Both the position numbers and the translations under genes were made by a program. From Hyphomicrobiales bacterium (GTDB lineage Bacteria; Pseudomonadota; Alphaproteobacteria; Rhizobiales; Rhizobiaceae), in the NCBI GenBank assembly GCA_900468805.1, contig UEIF01000022.1:1-64000 (forward strand): a DNA stretch of 64,000 nucleotides, given 5' to 3'. Below are positions 61,299 through 64,000 of the stretch, one piece after another. Each line of letters starts with the position of its first letter. Within the stretch, counting starts at the first letter, position 1. Below the pieces are notes generated by a model. It made no database searches, was not told the origin of the DNA, and saw only the letters and a program-made list of their open reading frames with translations.

Positions 61299-63353
61299 TT
61301 GAACAAAACCCGGCCAGCGCTCCTTCTCATTACGGCATCGCTCATTCCGGTCATCATACTGGCGGCGTTGATGGGAAGGTTCTTCATCAAAGAGCAGCAA
61401 GCCTCTCTCGACGACGATATTCGTGGTCGGGCAGCGACGCTGGCCGCCACGCTTCAACGTGAACTCAAGAGCCAGGTCCAACTGCTCTCGATCGTCGCCG
61501 ATTCTCCCCGCCTCGACCCTCCGATTCCGCGCGCCGCATTTGCCGAGACTGCGCGGCGCCTGCGCGATCGGGTGCCTGAATGGGAGCAGATCCGGATCTC
61601 GAACGAGAAGGGCGAAGTGGTTCTGTCGTTTCCGCCGCTCGATCCGTCAGCCGACACGCGCGTTGTGGATATGGAAAGCCACGACGCCCTGGTTCGCACG
61701 GGTGCCGCAGTGGTCGGCAATATCGCCATCGGGCCGAAAGGCCAGGCGGCCTTTGCGCTGAGAGCTCCGATCCAGAGGAACGATCGTTTGAGGGCCGTTC
61801 TGTCGGTGGTGATCCGGCCGACGATCGTGACCAAACTGCTTTATGCCAACGGACTTCCAGGGTCCTGGTCAGCCTGGATCGTCGATGGACAGGACCGTCT
61901 GGTGGCGTCGACCGGCGCTCCCGCACTTGCCGGTAATCCTGCCACCGAATTCGCAAGCTTTTCCGGCCAGGACTTCGGCGCGGCGACTCTCAACGACGGG
62001 ATGGAGCTTCGGGTCGCCGAGGTCGCGCTCGCCGACACGCCCTGGCGGGTAAGGGTTGGCCTGCCGGTCGCCGATTATGAGCGGCTGGCGCGCAACGCCA
62101 CCATGCTGCTTGCCGCGGCGAGCTGTTTCACGCTCCTGCTGTCGGGCTCGGCTGTATTTCTCTTTTATCGGGAGGTGCGCGCCAGAAGCCGGGAGTGGGA
62201 AAGCGTGGCCAATTGGCAGCGGATGGATGCGCTGGGAAAACTGACGGGGCAGGCGGCCCACGATTTCAACAATCTGCTGATGGTTTTCCAGTCCGGGGTG
62301 GAGGGCATCAAGAGACGGCGAAACGACGAACAGCGCGTGACGCAGCTTCTGGCGCATATGAGCGATGGCGTGGCTCGGGGAAAGGCGATCACGCAAAGGC
62401 TACTGTCGTTTTCGAGACGTTCCAACCAAGGCGCCTCCCAGGTCGAGCTCGACGGCAGGCTTACCGAACTGTCTCCGCTGCTGCGCCAAGCCGTCAACGA
62501 CACGATCCTGCTGGAGATCAGGGTGCCGGAAGATACCTGGCCGGTTCACGTCGATCCCGCTGGGCTTGAAATTGCTCTGATCAACGTCCTGACGAATGCA
62601 CGCGAGGCCATGACGGGAGGTGGAAAAGTGACCATTTCCGCCCGCAATGTGCTCGACGCCGCCACGGAGGATGCCGGGCTGAAAGGACCATTCGTCGCGC
62701 TGACGATTTCCGACACCGGAACGGGTGTCGCCCCGGAAAATCTCGCACGGGTGTTCGAGCCGTTCTTTTCTACCAAGAAGAATGGCGGCCCAGGCCTTGG
62801 GCTGACGCAGGTCCACAGTTTTGCCAGCGGCAGCGGCGGTGCAGTCAAGGTCGCAAGCCTTTCAGGCCACGGCACCGCCTTTACCCTGCTTCTGCCGCGA
62901 TCAAACGAGCCGCGGGCGGTGCGTGCGGATTCAGCCCCTTCGGCAAACCTTCCCCGTACGATCATGATCGTCGACGACACGCCGGCATCCCTGGAATCCG
63001 TGCGAATGGCGCTCGACGAAATCGTACCGACGATCTTCGTAGCCGCAGGCGGCCCCGAGGCGATCGAGATCCTGGACCGTCATCCGGAAATCGAGGCGGT
63101 CGTCAGCGACATCATGATGCCGGGCATGTCGGGGATCGAGCTTGCCGAGGAGATCCGCCGCAAAAACGCGTCTCTGCCCGTCGTCCTGATGACCGGCTAT
63201 AGCGACAGGCTGGAGGCCGGTACGGAAGTCGGACGGCCAGTCGTCCCCAAGCCTTTCAAGATCGAGGATCTGGCCGCCTGCCTCGAGAAGGCGAAAACTT
63301 CGGTGACCCAATCGGCAAACGTCGTGCGTCTGGAAATTCCGACGAAGGGCTGA
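61299..63353 (+). CDS. hybrid histidine kinase with C-terminal receiver
   Basis: This encodes 684 residues: a membrane span at about 8-27, a periplasmic sensor region of about 260 residues, a second span (about 290-312), a HisKA domain with AAHDFNNLL holding the His, an ATPase domain (NVLTNAREAM; DTGTGV; GPGLGLTQVHSFA) and a receiver domain with the acceptor Asp in VVSDIMMPGMSG and Lys in VPKPFK. It lacks an output domain, so it probably feeds another regulator. I chose the TTG at 61299 because CGGAGTG precedes it and the first span starts right after; the upstream ATG at 61188 lacks a site. Confidence 0.9.
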   Translation: MNKTRPALLLITASLIPVIILAALMGRFFIKEQQASLDDDIRGRAATLAATLQRELKSQVQLLSIVADSPRLDPPIPRAAFAETARRLRDRVPEWEQIRISNEKGEVVLSFPPLDPSADTRVVDMESHDALVRTGAAVVGNIAIGPKGQAAFALRAPIQRNDRLRAVLSVVIRPTIVTKLLYANGLPGSWSAWIVDGQDRLVASTGAPALAGNPATEFASFSGQDFGAATLNDGMELRVAEVALADTPWRVRVGLPVADYERLARNATMLLAAASCFTLLLSGSAVFLFYREVRARSREWESVANWQRMDALGKLTGQAAHDFNNLLMVFQSGVEGIKRRRNDEQRVTQLLAHMSDGVARGKAITQRLLSFSRRSNQGASQVELDGRLTELSPLLRQAVNDTILLEIRVPEDTWPVHVDPAGLEIALINVLTNAREAMTGGGKVTISARNVLDAATEDAGLKGPFVALTISDTGTGVAPENLARVFEPFFSTKKNGGPGLGLTQVHSFASGSGGAVKVASLSGHGTAFTLLLPRSNEPRAVRADSAPSANLPRTIMIVDDTPASLESVRMALDEIVPTIFVAAGGPEAIEILDRHPEIEAVVSDIMMPGMSGIELAEEIRRKNASLPVVLMTGYSDRLEAGTEVGRPVVPKPFKIEDLAACLEKAKTSVTQSANVVRLEIPTKG

Positions 63354-63578
63354 TCAGCGTCTACCCCGTGCGGGGTTCGATGCGGTCTTCACTAGGCTCA
63401 GCACGCGCTCGTGGCTGTTTCCCGTCCCCGTGCCGCCGGCGATCACGGCCCCCTACGGTTGTGGTGAGAAGATGTGACAACATGTGAGCAAAATCCCTGA
63501 ATTGTGGCAAGTGTTCGCCAATTTCGATGAACATATGCTCATGGCGGCTACACAGAGCCGCTTAATAGGAAAACTACC

Positions 63579-63914
63579 ATGTCTATGCTTCGTAAGATCG
63601 CCGCAACGGGCCTGATCTCTCTGACCCTTGCAGTTGGCTCCATCGCAACAGTAACGCCCGCACTTGCTCATGGCGGGGGAGGAGGTCACGGAGGGGGAAG
63701 TCATGGGGAAGGGGGGCACATGGGAGGATTTGGTATGGGGCATTTCGACAGGGAGGGAAACCGCGGTGCGTTTTTCGCCCACGACCGCTTCGATGGACGG
63801 TTCAGGGACCGCAGTCCTATCTTCCTGGGTAGCAACGATGACTATGATCGCTGCTATTGGCAATGGAACGATGAGCGCTCCGGGCATCCAGTCAGAACCG
63901 AGGCATGTTACTAG
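63579..63914 (+). CDS. small exported Gly/His-rich protein
   Basis: This encodes 111 residues. A Sec signal peptide is cut after TPALA. The mature part opens with a Gly/His run (HGGGGGHGGGSHGEGGHMGG) and continues with an Asp/Arg-rich segment and two Cys near the end (RCYWQWN; EACY). The His-rich run could bind metals such as nickel, copper or zinc. An AGGAAA ribosome site precedes the ATG. It is encoded alone at the window's right end; function unknown. Confidence 0.8.
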   Translation: MSMLRKIAATGLISLTLAVGSIATVTPALAHGGGGGHGGGSHGEGGHMGGFGMGHFDREGNRGAFFAHDRFDGRFRDRSPIFLGSNDDYDRCYWQWNDERSGHPVRTEACY

Positions 63915-64000
63915 TCGATGCGAAACATAGGGTCGTTCTGACGAGACGGTGACTGGCACGAACCAAAACCAGCAGTCGACCGAACGTGACCTTCTGGTTC

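Noticed and set aside
1..64000. CRISPR arrays, tRNA, rRNA and prophage structure
   Set aside because: I saw no regularly spaced repeats, no tRNA-like cloverleaf and no block of phage structural genes while reading both strands; a tRNA or RNA-family scan would settle it.

Overview
The window looks like an accessory or chromid-like segment from an alphaproteobacterium of the Rhizobiaceae (Rhizobium/Ensifer/Agrobacterium type). The basis is gene content: a choline sulfatase very close to the rhizobial BetC type, a carnitine dehydrogenase fused to a betainyl-CoA thioesterase next to a DUF849 cleavage enzyme (as in Ensifer/Sinorhizobium carnitine catabolism), and paired-palindrome intergenic repeats resembling rhizobial mosaic elements. 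No rRNA, tRNA, CRISPR array or replication origin was seen. No database search was possible, so family names rest on motifs and recalled family features.

Layout. 1-383 is the end of an Ldh_2-family dehydrogenase. 620-1174 is a lipoprotein. 1617-1895 is an IS3-type orfA remnant. 1903-7422 is a type I secretion locus: adaptor, ABC exporter with a degenerate signature motif, and two glycine-rich non-RTX proteins on opposite sides of a shared promoter region. 7423-8438 holds intergenic repeats and a small gene remnant. 8439-16160 has a LuxR-type regulator, a beta-lactamase-fold serine hydrolase, a four-gene translationally coupled phospholipid operon (acyltransferase, CdsA-like, small membrane protein, CDP-alcohol transferase with a non-canonical motif), a GFA-family protein and a diguanylate cyclase. 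16636-18426 is a multidrug/lipid-type ABC exporter.

18790-40473 is dominated by quaternary-amine metabolism. betC releases choline from choline-O-sulfate. A ten-gene minus-strand operon (35380 down to 21645) encodes what appears to be a route from gamma-butyrobetaine through crotonobetainyl-CoA and carnitine to glycine betaine, followed by a peptide-type ABC importer and a CocE-like hydrolase. A divergent GlxA/AraC regulator, a LysR regulator with a DMT transporter, and a two-domain flavoprotein demethylase flank it.

40738-48099 is the most unusual region. A C39-peptidase ABC exporter and its HlyD adaptor lie downstream of a 62-residue membrane protein and a 206-residue protein with a textbook double-glycine-type leader (cut after Gly-Ala). 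About 2.3 kb upstream, past an S9 peptidase, lies a second double-glycine leader ORF joined to a broken Gly/Ala-rich microcin-like region. Together these suggest a peptide or protein export system that I cannot match to a described family.

48493-53185 is an Lrp-regulated polar amino-acid ABC importer with a homocysteine S-methyltransferase, possibly for S-methylmethionine. The rest (53251-63914) carries an SDR enzyme, a protein with two HARP-like modules, an L,D-transpeptidase, small hypothetical proteins, two sensor kinases flanking a dehalogenase-type alpha/beta hydrolase, and a small secreted Gly/His-rich protein.
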